A stretch of 64,000 nt of DNA. It comes from Coffea arabica. Its lineage: Eukaryota > Streptophyta > Magnoliopsida > Gentianales > Rubiaceae. The notes beneath the pieces are model-generated. The model ran no database searches and was not told the origin of the DNA. It saw nothing but the letters and a program-made list of their open reading frames with translations. Made by a program: the position numbers and the translations under genes. Shown here one piece after another: positions 53,458 to 64,000 of this stretch. The DNA is taken from the NCBI RefSeq assembly GCF_036785885.1, contig NC_092323.1, forward strand, positions 11,726,501 through 11,790,500, given 5' to 3'. Within the stretch, counting starts at the first letter, position 1, and every line of letters starts with the position of its first letter.

Positions 53458-55713
53458 ATGCAAACCCATTCACCGCCGGCATGTATCCCAGTCTCCATTT
53501 TTCAAAGCTCCAGACCTTCCACTTCCCCTACTCTTAAAAAAACCTCCAGTGACTGCTTACCCTCAACCCCCCCACAGGAAAACATTTCAAAAACATTGTG
53601 TGAGGCTGCTGAAATCCCTCGTGCTTCTCCATGTAGGCCTGGCCTCTCTTACAAAGACGCACTAAATCAAGATTCCAGACCTCTACCTGAAAATTTGAGA
53701 ATTGAATTCTCCCCTAACTTCAATGGGCAGGCTACCTCTGCAGTTCATTCTTCAAATTCTCTTACGGAGGCAGATTTCCAAAGAATCAGAGATCCTTGGA
53801 AACAGGCTTTGATTGTAAAAACTTTTGGCAGATCTCTTGGTTTCAAATTTTTTAATCAGAAAATCCGTGAAATTTGGAAGCCCCAGGGACATCTAGAGAT
53901 CATTGACTTGGGTAGGGATTTTTTCATCACCAGATTTTCAGACCACTCTGACTTTAGCAGAGTTCTAACGGGAGGTCCTTGGTTTATCAATAGCTTCTTT
54001 CTCACCATCCGCCTCTGGGAACCAAACTTTAACCCAGAAGAAGCTAAAACCTCTTCTGCAGCAGTCTGGGTTAGGCTCTCCCACCTCCCCATCGAATACT
54101 ATGATCTGCAGATACTCATGAAAATTGGCAACCAGATTGGCAAACTGCTAAAGGTGGATGCCAAAACTGCTTCTACAGAGAGAGGACGATTTGCTAGAAT
54201 TTGTGTCCAAATGGACATAAGCAAACCCGTAGCTCAATTCATCTCTTTGGGGTCCTTCAACCAACCTGTACAATATGAAGGGATCACCTTTTGCTTTGGA
54301 TGTGGTTTGGTTGGGCATACAATTGATCGGTGCGTCAACACTATGAAGCAGCAATCCTCCGATGAGGACCTTGCTAAGAATATTCCTAGTGAATATCCCC
54401 TACAAAATCATCAAAATTCCACGGATGAAGGCTCCAAGCTCGAGACGGATTCGGAGTACGGCCCCTGGATGCAAGTTCACCTGAGGAGGCCAAAGTACAA
54501 AAAATTTTCAAACCTGGGCCGTACGTTTGGGGTTAAAAATTCAAATGGCCAACCTAACGGTTTAGCCAAAAGAGAGTGGGTCCTGCGTACCAAGCTTTCT
54601 GGCTCACTTGGTTCACCCCTGCCTCCCCTGTCTCCAAAGAGCCCAGCAAAAGAACTCACTCTGCATACTAACCGCAGGACCACCCAACCTCCCCCTTTGA
54701 CTTCAGCCTTACCAAACCAATCTACCATTGTTTCTAGGGCCTCCACCACTGCTAATCCAAAGACTACTTCGTTCCAGACTAGTAACCATCAACCCCAACG
54801 ACCAAATGTCAACCTCCCACCATTTCCATCCGTACCTTCTCTCGTACGGTCTGAGGGGGAGACCTCCAAGGGAGAGACCTCCCAACCAACACTCAGCCCC
54901 AACACCACCCTGCAACCGACCCACAACAGCACCACAAGCACCCCAAAATTGCCCTTCATCCCCCAACAATCAACCTGCCTTTCGCCGTACAAGAAGAAAT
55001 CCCCGACAAATGCTTCCTCAAAGGCCACATCAACAACCCCAGCCCCAGAACCCAGCTCAGCTGCCTCACCTTTCTCCTCCTCGAGGGAACTTTGCTCAAC
55101 CTCTCTGTCAAGAGGAAAATTGGACCCTCCAGAGCTCCTTTCCTATGATGGAGCCCAAAGTCCCGGAGTTCCTTCTGAAAAGCAAACAAAACTCAGAGAT
55201 CACGCTGGGATTGGTCCACTTTTGGACTGCAGGGCCAAACATAGCGGTAACCATGACTGCAGATCCGTACCAACAAGTTCGCGGCTTGAGGAGGGAGAAT
55301 TACATGAGAGCAGTCAAACACATCTCGCAGGAAACCTATTCCTTCTGGAAGGATATGAAAGTGATGACCACATCCAACAATCATGCAGGGGAAGCCCTGG
55401 GCTCAAACCCAAAACCAGATTCAAAGGCCCTTGGAAACATGGTTTGGAGGATAGAAACTCTGACTTTGAACCCCTTAAGCTTAAGGTTGGGTACTCTAGA
55501 AGAAGAAGGGGTCATCTTTCTACCCATCCCAGATATTCTGGGAGTAAAACTAGCTCTTTTAGCCTTCGACATCCCAGGGGCAGACTGCAAAGAGTTTCTA
55601 GTAGAACTTTATCCAAAACAAGTAAAATCTCAGGGTTGGAAGAATGGTCTAAACATAGACCAGGAAAGGCCACGGTGGTTGGCCCAGTGCAGTTATCAAA
55701 ACAACTCCTATAA
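53458..55713 (+). CDS. LINE ORF1 protein (DUF4283, CCHC zinc knuckle)
   Basis: A 751-residue open frame starting 76 bp after the LINE 5' end. Residues ~105-250 form the DUF4283 domain of plant L1 ORF1 proteins (WKQALIVKTFGRSLGFKF, GGPWFINSFFLTIRLWEP, AVWVRLSHLPIEYYD). A CCHC zinc knuckle follows at C279, C282, H287, C292. The long C-terminal part is Pro/Ser/Thr-rich, low-complexity and probably disordered. It acts as the nucleic-acid-binding chaperone of the retrotransposition complex. The stop at 55711-55713 lies 4 bp before the first ORF2 ATG. No lesions seen. Confidence 0.9.
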   Translation: MQTHSPPACIPVSIFQSSRPSTSPTLKKTSSDCLPSTPPQENISKTLCEAAEIPRASPCRPGLSYKDALNQDSRPLPENLRIEFSPNFNGQATSAVHSSNSLTEADFQRIRDPWKQALIVKTFGRSLGFKFFNQKIREIWKPQGHLEIIDLGRDFFITRFSDHSDFSRVLTGGPWFINSFFLTIRLWEPNFNPEEAKTSSAAVWVRLSHLPIEYYDLQILMKIGNQIGKLLKVDAKTASTERGRFARICVQMDISKPVAQFISLGSFNQPVQYEGITFCFGCGLVGHTIDRCVNTMKQQSSDEDLAKNIPSEYPLQNHQNSTDEGSKLETDSEYGPWMQVHLRRPKYKKFSNLGRTFGVKNSNGQPNGLAKREWVLRTKLSGSLGSPLPPLSPKSPAKELTLHTNRRTTQPPPLTSALPNQSTIVSRASTTANPKTTSFQTSNHQPQRPNVNLPPFPSVPSLVRSEGETSKGETSQPTLSPNTTLQPTHNSTTSTPKLPFIPQQSTCLSPYKKKSPTNASSKATSTTPAPEPSSAASPFSSSRELCSTSLSRGKLDPPELLSYDGAQSPGVPSEKQTKLRDHAGIGPLLDCRAKHSGNHDCRSVPTSSRLEEGELHESSQTHLAGNLFLLEGYESDDHIQQSCRGSPGLKPKTRFKGPWKHGLEDRNSDFEPLKLKVGYSRRRRGHLSTHPRYSGSKTSSFSLRHPRGRLQRVSSRTLSKTSKISGLEEWSKHRPGKATVVGPVQLSKQLL

Positions 55714-55717
55714 TCCC

Positions 55718-58700
55718 ATGAAGATTCTCATGTGGAATGTAAGGGGGGCGAGTAGCTCCGCCTTTAGGAGTCATCTTATGCAACAACTAGACATTCACAA
55801 ACCCAGCATAGTGATTATCACGGAGACAAAAGTTTCTGGTGACGTTGCCACCAACATGTGTAAAAGCCTTCCCTACACCAGATTTTCCATCATGGACGCT
55901 ATAGGTTTTAAGGGCGGAATATGGATCTTGTGGGATGACCATGAAGTGCACTTGGATATCCTTCAAAAGACTGAGCAGGAAATCCATGCTCTAGTCAAGG
56001 TACTGCCCTCTTCCCCCTCCTGGCTTTTAAGTGCAATATACGCTAGTCCTAATCTTGAATGTAGAAAAATATTATGGAACAACCTATGCTCTGTTGCTAG
56101 TACTTTTTCCTTTCCTTGGCTCTGTATTGGGGACTTCAACGAAGTCCTAAACTCTTCTGAAAAATTTGGGGGGAAAGGGGTTAATTCAAAAAGAATCTCT
56201 CTGTTTAGAGACTGCATCAACAGCCGTGGCCTCATGGACTTGGGCTTTGTTGGGGCTAAGTTCACTTGGCTTAACAAAAGATATGATGGGGGATTAATTT
56301 ATGAAAGAATTGATAGGGCCATTTGTAACATGGAGTGGAGAACCCTTTACCCTGAAGCCTCTGTTTACCATCTGGTTAGAACACGTTCTGACCACTGTCC
56401 TATCCTTGTTAAACTGCACAATGCTACCCCTCCTCGAAATCTGAGACCTTTTAGATTTGAAAAATTCTGGTTTTCTAACCCCACCTTGGAGGACATTGTT
56501 CTCTCTTTCTGGACAAACTCAACTGACTTTCTTCATGCCATTATTCCCCCTTTCCAAGAGAAATTAAAAGTTTGGAGCAAAGTGTCATTCCCCAACATTT
56601 TCAAAGAGAAAAAAAGGCTTCTAGCCAGAATTTCAGGAATCCAAAAAGCTCTCCAAATTAGACATTCTAACTTTCTGCTTTGCCTGGAAAATGAGCTTCA
56701 AGCCCAATTTAAATCCATTTTAAGCCAGGAAAAAGACTTGTGGGCTTTAAAGTCTCGAACCGATGCTGCCCTTTGGGATGATTTGAACTCTAAGTTTCTA
56801 CAAACTACCACCATTTTTGTAGGAGAAGAGCTAATAAAATCTTGGGGTTGAAAAATACTGTTGGCGATTGGACCTCTGATGATCGCAGCCTTAAGATGCT
56901 TATCACAAACCACTTCAACAATGTCTACACCACAGATTTTTCCTATTCCTATTTGTCTCCTCAATCCTCCCCCAGTAGCACCCCAAAAGTTCCAGCAGAT
57001 GCCTTACCCACTCTTCTAGCTCTTCCTTCTGAAAGGGAAATAAAAAAAGCTGTCTTTAGTTTCAAGCCTTTCAAAAGCCCAGGTCCGGATGGGCTCCACC
57101 CTTTCTTTTATCAAAAATTCTGGTCCGAAGCCAAGAACCCCATCCAAAAATTCATTCTTGACTCCTTCCAGGGACACCACTTTCCTGTTGGAATTAATGA
57201 TACTTTCATCTGCCTCATTCCTAAATGTGATTTCCCTGTAAGCATCAACCAATACAGGCCTATTAGCCTCTGTAACTCCTCTTTCAAGATTTTAACAAAA
57301 ATTCTAGTGAACATGATTAGACCTCTAATGAACTCCCTTATTTCCCCCTACCAAGCCAGCTTCATTCCTGGTAGAAGAGCTTCAGATAACGTCATTATTG
57401 TTCAAGAGGCTATCCATAAGCTCAGGATAAAAAGAAAAGGCAAAAAAAGCTTCTGTGCTTTAAAGCTGGATCTTGAAAAAGCCTTTGATAAACTTGAATG
57501 GAGCTTCATTAAAGAAGTCCTTACCCTCTTTGGTTTCCCTCATGATTTAATAAACCTGATCATGAACTGCATTACCACTTCTAGATTGGCAATTTTGCAT
57601 AATGGGGTGCCAACTGATTGGATCTTGCCTTCTAGAGGAATTAGACAGGGGGACCCCTTGTCCCCCTATATTTTCTTACTCTGCATGGAGTACCTTTCTA
57701 TCTTCATCACAGAAAAATGCAATCAAGGGAGTTGGGTACCTATAAAATTTGGAAGGGAAGGGCCCGAAATGACGCACTGTCTCTTCGCAGATGATGTCAT
57801 CTTGTTCAGTAGCTGTGATTTGAGCTCCATCACCACCATAAAAGAGGTCTTAGACCATTTTAGTGTAAAATCAGGTCTTAAGATAAATCCCCTCAAATCT
57901 CATATCTTTTTTCTCTTCCAATACCCCCTCTGATACTAGAGATGAAATTTCTGCCACCCTCAACATTTTTGAAACTGATGATTTTGGCAAATACTTGGGG
58001 TTTCCCATTCCACATAGTAGAATCTCGAAAAACTCCTACAAATTCATTTTGGAAAAGATGCAGAAAAAGTTGGCTGGTTGGAAGGCAAATTTAATTTCTT
58101 TTGCTGGAAGAAAAACTATTATCCAACAAGTTGCAGCAGCCTTGCCTATATATTATAGTCAAGCAGCTCCCTTACCTGCCTCATTGTGTAATGAGCTTGA
58201 TAGAATCCAAAGAAATTTCCTCTGGGGCACCACTGATGAGAAGAAAAAACTTCATTTAGTAAATTGGGATTCTGTGTGCAAACCTAAAACTTTGGGTGGC
58301 CTAGGACTCAGAAAGGCTTCTGATAACAACACTGTGCTCCTTGCTAGACTCTGTTGGAGACTAGTCAAGGAACCTAAAAGCCTTTGGTCTCAGATTTTAC
58401 AACATTGTTACATTGACAACAATAGTACTACCTCCAGCCATAACCTCACTTTGAAAAGAGGAAATGGATCCATCAATAAAAAATCCTTGCAGAAGGGATT
58501 AGAGTTGTTTAACCAAGGCATCATGTGGAATGTCAGAAATGGGGAGGAAATTCTTCTATGGTGGGATGACTGGACCGGTAGAGGCCCCCTTAGATCAATG
58601 ATCTCTGGGCCACTCACCCAAGCAGAAACCAAAATGAAAATCAAGCAAATTTTTGGAGACTTTGATGCTTGGGATTTTTCTTCTCTCTCTTTTGAACTCC

Positions 58701-59857
58701 CGGACAATATTTGCAGATTCATTCAAAGCATCCCAAGGCAGTTAATAGGTAATCAATCTGATACTCTAAGATGGAAAACCAACCCAAATGGATCTTTCTC
58801 TGCCAAATCTGCCCTTCTTATTTTGGAGCAGGATCTAAAGAAAAAGCCCCCTCAAGGGGATTTTGAACTATGGTCTTGGGTTTGGAAGGTCAAAACAAAG
58901 TCCAAGGTTAAACATTTCCTTTGGCTAGCTTGCCAAAATAGACTGCCTTCTAAGGCACTTCTCCTTAAGAGAAATATCATTTCTGACTCTTTTTGCCCTC
59001 GCTGCAACCATTCCTGTGAAGACTCAGCTCATGTTCTTAGATATTGCCCACATGCTTCCTCCTTTTGGCAAAGCCTCAACATTCCCACTTCCTTTGATCT
59101 GGATTTTACAGTTTGGCTTAAAAATGGTTGTCTGTCCAAGCATATTTCTCCATTTTATGGAATCCCCTGGGGTACTGTTATCTCTTTTGCCTGCTGGAAT
59201 CTTTGGATTGCCAGAAACAAAGCTATTTTTGAACCATCTAACCTCTTCTCCATTCTGCACAATACTCTAGCAATGGTGGCTGAATACTCCTTTTTAGGAC
59301 CTATTCAGAACATAGTACATCCTAGAACAGAAGTGCTCATTAACTGGATTCCCCCTGAACCTTCCTGTTTCAAAATCAACACTGATGGATCTTCCATAGG
59401 GAATTCGGGTCCAGCTGGATCAGGTGGCTTGATCAGAAATCACCTAGGACACTGGATAGCTGGGTTTAGCAGAAAATTGGGACATGCTACCAATATTATT
59501 GCTGAGTTGTGGGGGATAAGGGATGGACTATCCTTAGCTTCCTCTCTAAACTTGCAAAATGTTGAATTAGAAGTTGATGCTAAAACTGCTCTAGACTTGC
59601 TTAAATCGGCAGATACCTCAACTCATGAGTATGCTTCAATTATCTTTGATTGCAGGTTCCTGATCTCTGCCCTGCCGAAAGTCATACTTAGACATGCTTA
59701 TCGAGAAGCAAACCAGTGTGCTGACAGATTGGCAAAACTGGGTGCTCAACAAGACGTGAATTTTCTATGCTATGAAAGTATTCCTTATGCTTTGAGAAGT
59801 CTAGTAGATGCAGATTTTAAGGGAATTTGTTTCCCTCGTTTTATACCTATAACTTAA
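55718..59857 (+). pseudogene. LINE ORF2 (endonuclease, reverse transcriptase, RNase H), two frameshifts
   Basis: ORF2 starts at the ATG at 55718, 4 bp after the ORF1 stop. Domains in order: AP-type endonuclease (WNVRG, ETK, GDFNEV, SDHCPI) at about 55.72-56.42 kb; reverse transcriptase (KSPGPDG, YRPISLCN, KLDLEKAFDKLEW, RQGDPLSP, FADD) at 57.0-57.9 kb; a zf-RVT region (FLWLACQNRLPSKALL, CPRC) near 58.9-59.0 kb; and a plant-type RNase H (NTDGSS, AELWGIRDG, EVDAKTAL, HAYREANQCADRLAK) to the end. The reading frame moves at two places, in the T-run near 56814-56820 (net loss of one base) and in the T-run near 57906-57912 (net gain of one base), so the endonuclease and RNase H share a frame while the RT lies in another. 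Key catalytic residues appear intact. Assembly error in homopolymers is a real alternative. Confidence 0.88.
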
Positions 59858-59903
59858 GTTTGTTTTAATATATAGTCCCTTTTATTACCAAAAAAAAAAA
59901 AAA

Positions 59904-59916
59904 ACGAACGTCGCAT
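59904..59916. repeat. LINE target-site duplication, right copy
   Basis: ACGAACGTCGCAT directly after the poly(A) tail. One or two A could belong to either the tail or the duplication. Confidence 0.95.
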
Positions 59917-62177
59917 TAGCGTTTGACAACGAACAAACAAAAGAAAAAGAAAAGACGAAGGGAAAAGCTCTGTGATTCTCGTCTGGTGTTGAGACTAGTA
60001 GATTGATTCTTTTCCAAACATAGGCAGACTCTTAAAAGTTACGAAAGGAAAAATCCCTACTCCTCACGTTACTCCTTTCCTAATCTATTAGGACTACTAC
60101 TGCTAATACTTCTAATTTCCTACGAAAGAAATATTCCTAAATTAACAAAAGATACTCTAAGTCGTTTTCCAATACAATTTGAATACATGCTTCTTAGGTC
60201 TTCAACTTGAACTGAAAAACTATCATGTGCATAAATCTCGACTTCTCCGGACTCGCAGGCTAGTTTTAGGTGCGGCCACATGGAACGGGTTAAGAATCTT
60301 CATTAATCCTATTTTTAACCCTTTTCCATGCCATATTCCTGAAATTAGCATTAGTTACCAAATATAAGTAGAATCCATCAATTATATAATATTTGGCCAA
60401 AATCAAAGAAAAATATTCATAAATTTAATAGCAATTAGACACCCTACCAGACTTTGTGCAATTGTGTTTTGTACGGTTCTATTCAATCATTATACATGTT
60501 TAAATTTTTTATGTATAAATACATCATAATATTATACTGAATATATGTCAAATATTTTATTCATGTATATCACTTTTATCCCAAATATAATAATATAATG
60601 TAATTGAACACCAAATAAGGTAAAAAGTACAATAACCGGACGGAATCACACTAAATTTCAACTGCACTGGCCCCTCTCCCCAAGATTTTGATCAGAGTGG
60701 TTGCTTATGTTGCAAATTGCAGTTTTATGGAAGTTTTGACTATTTTATGTTATTATAATTCAAGTAGCAGAAGTAGATCGAGTGTTAAACGAGTAACCTC
60801 CAACAAATATTTAACATGGTCTACCTTTTCTGACAAAAATTTGTTATCAAGTTTAATAGTCCAGTATTCGAGACACATCAGATTGCACATTAGATTTTTT
60901 ATGCAAGTCTATAGTAACTACGAGTAAATTGAAACTTCATGCTTAAGCACATAATTAATTTTTCCTTTAATTGGTCTAAGTAGAAAGAAAAAAAGAGGAA
61001 GCAACGAGTAATTTAGTCATGGAGTTGGCTGTTGGTCCGAATTTTACTGAGTTTGCTCTTAAAATTACAAATGAACATCATTAGTTATGTCTACCATCTC
61101 GAGATCAAGCGAATACAACATGGGAGTTTCTGAAATTAATTCTGGATTTGGTTTTAACCTTGAATGCTGAAAATTGTTACTGGGGTTGGCTTGGTTTATG
61201 CTTATGCAGAGTTTTCCTCTTTTTTTTTTTTTTTTTTTTGCCCCTTGAAAAAACATTGCGCAAGTAGAAATTTCTCAAAAGTAATAGTTGGATTAAAACA
61301 TTTCAGCAATGGAAAATGGTAAAGAAAAAACATTTGTCTACACAGGTACTTTGATAACATGTTATGTCAGACTAGTACTACTATTTATTTCTACTTCACA
61401 ATAGGAAATAAGGACTCATCCACAATTTGAAGGCCCAGTTAACTGGAAAAAAGTAAATAAAATGTCGGTGCCAAGCAATTCTCTTGTTAGAGGCTAAAGT
61501 TGATAAGTGAATAAAATCAGCAAATCTTGAGACATGTTTCCACTAGAAATCTAAATTAACCAAACCACCGAAAGACAGTTGTACCACATAAACTAGAAAT
61601 CTAAATTGGCCAAACCACCGAAAAATAGAGGATGAGGAAATAAATTCTTGAAGTTAAGTACAAAACCTCGTTTCGGTGTACTTACTTCGTAGCAGAAGAA
61701 ATGACGAACGAGCAGAAGAAATCATCGGCAACAATAAGAAGACATTTCTGTCGATGAATCCTTTCACGAGTATGTTGCTACCCTAATTCCTATAATGCGG
61801 TTTGGATTAACTGTTTTTGGGGGTACTTTTAAAAAATTTTACTATAGCAATATATGAAAAACTTTTACTAGAAATATTTTTTGAAATATTTAATATATTG
61901 TATAGATGATATGTTTTTTAAGTTGTTTTTATTTGTGTATTACTGTGACGTTGTATTTAAAAAATTTGTTTTTGAAAAAATGGCCATCCAAGACAAGTAC
62001 TATCAGTTCATAAATTCACAAGTGTGTTGGGCGGTATTACTGGAGATTATGATTCCTATATATTCATGCACATATAACGTTCTGTATTTCTAAATTTACT
62101 AGGAATATTATGTTAGTTCCATTAGTGCTATTATGAAAGAAGAATCTAAGAGTTCTTTCGTGTCACCGGACCAATCA
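59917..62177. other. Spacer between LINE and second lyase
   Basis: AT-rich DNA without a recognised gene. At 61543-61625 a ~36-bp block (ACTAGAAATCTAAATT ... CCAAACCACCGAAA) occurs twice, 48 bp apart. A segment at about 61705-61775 resembles the leader-exon candidate of the second lyase. Confidence 0.45.
61543..61625. repeat. Short tandem duplication, 48-bp period
   Basis: ACTAGAAATCTAAATT followed by RRCCAAACCACCGAAA is present twice, at about 61543 and 61591, with few differences. Confidence 0.8.
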
Positions 62178-62186
62178 TTATAAATT
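62178..62186 (+). promoter_or_regulatory. Possible TATA box of the second lyase
   Basis: TTATAAATT directly after a CCAATCA motif, about 270 bp upstream of the proposed leader-intron donor. Weak evidence on its own. Confidence 0.3.
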
Positions 62187-62384
62187 CTCTCACATGTATA
62201 TTCATTTGCTCAATTATGTTTTATTACTACTTAAATCACTTTTTTTTTGAAATAGTTAGCAGAAAGAGTTTCAGCACGCGTTGCCGTTTAAATTTCTCAC
62301 GCACACAGATAAAGCCCTACGAATCGAAAGCTTGCTGCTAAGCATAAAAATCTCATCACGGTCTCATTTATTGCGGTGATCCGC

Positions 62385-62448
62385 AAGAAGGAAGGACATT
62401 TTATCAGCAACAAATTAGAAGACGCTTCTGTCGTTGCATTTCTCACAA
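62385..62448 (+). other. Possible 5' UTR exon of the second lyase (3' part)
   Basis: A plausible donor (CACAA/GTATGTTG at 62449) pairs with a strong acceptor (TTCCATTACAG at 62750-62760) directly upstream of the start codon at 62789, suggesting a leader intron of about 310 bp. A CCAAT and TATAAATT pair at 62171-62186 could be the promoter. The same ~60-bp block with a GTATGTTG donor is present 679 bp upstream (donor at 61770). Only a transcript would prove it. Confidence 0.35.
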
Positions 62449-62788
62449 GTATGTTGCTATCGTCTTGCTAGAGTTTCAGGCCGAACATAACATTTGTTTG
62501 TTTATACACACGTCATTACCATCATTTCATTTCTTCACAAGAAAGTTAAAAAACTTATATTGTCCAATCTCAACAATTACCGGTATCTTGACACCAAAAA
62601 TTCAACTAACTTGAGTATGAATTGTATTTTCAAGTCCTTGAGTTTTATTTTTCTTGGTTCAATTATGATTAACTTGGTTATATTTTGTAATGAAAGAGTT
62701 GGCAGGCAAGGTGTAGAGTTTTGGTTCCTAATATAATGTATATTACATCTTCCATTACAGGTTTAAGAGTATAAGAGGGACGTGGAAG

Positions 62789-64000
62789 ATGAGCGAGAGG
62801 AGACAACTGAATAATGTGGTTGGGTGGCTTGGAATATTTCTTCAGATATTGTTGCTTACTGAATGTGCAGTGACAAAAAAGTAAGTTTGTTGCTCAAAAT
62901 CATTTTTCTTGGCTTCTTGATCTTGCGTCTTCTTCGCTGCGGCAGCCATTTTGTATGGGAACCCAAATTGGGAATTTTGCAAAATTTCTATAGTTTGGAG
63001 ACTTCTATGTCGGATCACTTTCTATTTTCATGACCTACTATTTCATGAACTAATTTTATGCAGAAGATTTACAGTTAAAGATAGCAAAGACCTGAAGAAA
63101 TTTCCTCCAGTTCAATTGCATAGGCAAAAAGATCACGTAAAGAAGAAGTACCTATTGACTATTTGTTCAATTCTATTTCAAAATTTTCCAATTCTTGAGA
63201 AATGTATGCCCTCTTCTTTTTTTGGTAGGTTGTGATGGATAATGGCCTGGTCAAGGTTACAGTGTCCGTTCCTGGGGGCACGGTTGCAGGGATAGAGTAC
63301 AATGGCATTCCAAATTTACTCGAAACAAGAAATAAAGAAACTAATAGAGGGTATACAACAATTTCCTTCTCAACGATGTTATGTTGTTTATTCTCCCCTT
63401 TCTCTTCACCACCCCCCACTCAAAAAAAAAAAAAAACATTGGGAATTTCTTTTTTTTTTTTTGGCAAATTTGACTTAAATTGAGTGAATGCAGATATTGG
63501 GACGTTGTTTGGAAATTCCCAGGTCATTCTGCTTTCGTTGAGGAGTAAGCCTTAATTCTAGTTTTGATGGTTGATTCGAATTTTTACGGCCTCTCCAACC
63601 AATTCATCAACTATTTCTTGCCAACATTAAGATTAATCCTTGGATCTTGGGCAAATTTTGCAGGCTGGAAGGTACCAGCTTTGATGTGATTACGGACGAA
63701 GAGAGTGGAGTAGAGCTTTCTTTCACAATAACATATGATGATTCGATCAATAGCCCACAACTGCCACTAAATATTGATAAAAGGTGCAGCCTAGCGAAGT
63801 CAATAATAAGTATCAAAATAGTTTCAAGTGCATGGTGAAGCATGTTTAGAAGTTTTTATTCACTACAAAATTCATTCATGGAGCAGTGACAAAATTGAAA
63901 CTCTTACACAGGTTCATATTGTTACGTGGCCACAATGGATTTTACACATATGCCATATTTGAACGTTTGGAAGGATGGCCTGCTCTTGATGTATCTCAGA
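62789..64000 (+). CDS. Rhamnogalacturonate lyase, second copy (partial)
   Basis: First six coding exons of a paralogue of the upstream gene, cut by the window end: 62789-62880, 63064-63136, 63229-63350, 63494-63544, 63664-63783 and 63912 onward. A hydrophobic N-terminus (WLGIFLQILLLTECAV) looks like a signal peptide. Exons 3 and 5 are 122 and 120 nt, exactly as in the upstream gene, and exon 4 is 9 nt longer. The encoded PL4 start includes VVMDNGLVKVTVSVPGG, YNGIPNLLETRN, GYWDVVWKF, INSPQLPLNIDKRFILLRG and NGFYTYAIFERLEG. The two N-termini are much more diverged than the catalytic part, so the duplication is not recent. Same role: cleavage of pectic rhamnogalacturonan I. Whether the rest is intact cannot be seen. 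Confidence 0.9.

Larger units (their letters stand above)
53382..59903 (+). mobile_element. L1-type LINE, nearly intact, 6.5 kb
   Basis: Non-LTR retrotransposon with a ~76-bp leader, ORF1, ORF2 and a poly(A) tail (about 59890-59903). It is flanked by a perfect 13-bp target-site duplication ACGAACGTCGCAT (53369-53381 and 59904-59916). The perfect duplication, the full length and the open ORF1 point to a young insertion. ORF2 has two single-base frameshifts in T-runs. It lies between two tandem lyase genes in the same orientation as they. Confidence 0.95.

Overview
The window is nuclear DNA of a flowering plant. AT-rich intergenic DNA full of retrotransposons and MITEs separates a few genes whose products are typical of core eudicots: a plastid geranylgeranyl diphosphate synthase, a plastid dehydroascorbate reductase, a GAI-type DELLA repressor and two tandem family-4 rhamnogalacturonate lyases. 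Introns are GT-AG and AT-rich. The exact species cannot be read from the sequence; an asterid-like dicot is only a guess.

Layout. 1-2550: nested LTR retrotransposons on the minus strand. A Gypsy (Tat-like) element with a decayed gag sits inside the gag of a small Copia element. 2551-12450: intergenic, with a 5'-truncated SINE (5786-5883), a compact 52-bp-arm hairpin (6359-6468), small MITEs and a 951-bp foldback element (11494-12444) just upstream of the GGPP synthase. 12687-13793 (+): single-exon GGPPS. 14713-14909: SINE with perfect target-site duplications. 16436-18920 (-): six-exon plastid DHAR. 20673-22371: a 1.7-kb element with ~215-280-bp terminal inverted repeats that carries a fragment of a carboxylesterase (CXE11/16-type) gene, i.e. 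a Pack-MULE-like gene capture. 27660-29480 (-): intronless DELLA. 29.5-45 kb: a gene desert with several MITEs. 45086-52107 (+): complete 16-exon rhamnogalacturonate lyase. 53382-59903: almost intact L1-type LINE with a 13-bp target-site duplication. 62789-64000 (+): first six exons of a second rhamnogalacturonate lyase that runs off the window.

Function. GGPPS makes the C20 precursor of carotenoids, chlorophyll, tocopherols and gibberellins; DELLA is the repressor that gibberellin removes; DHAR recycles ascorbate in the plastid; the two lyases cut the rhamnogalacturonan I backbone of pectin in the wall. Only the two lyases form an obvious functional cluster, by tandem duplication. The other genes look like unrelated neighbours. 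The most unusual items are the gene-capturing element, the two foldback structures able to make hairpin RNA, the duplicated leader-exon candidate upstream of the second lyase, and the young LINE with two mutually compensating frameshifts in T-runs.
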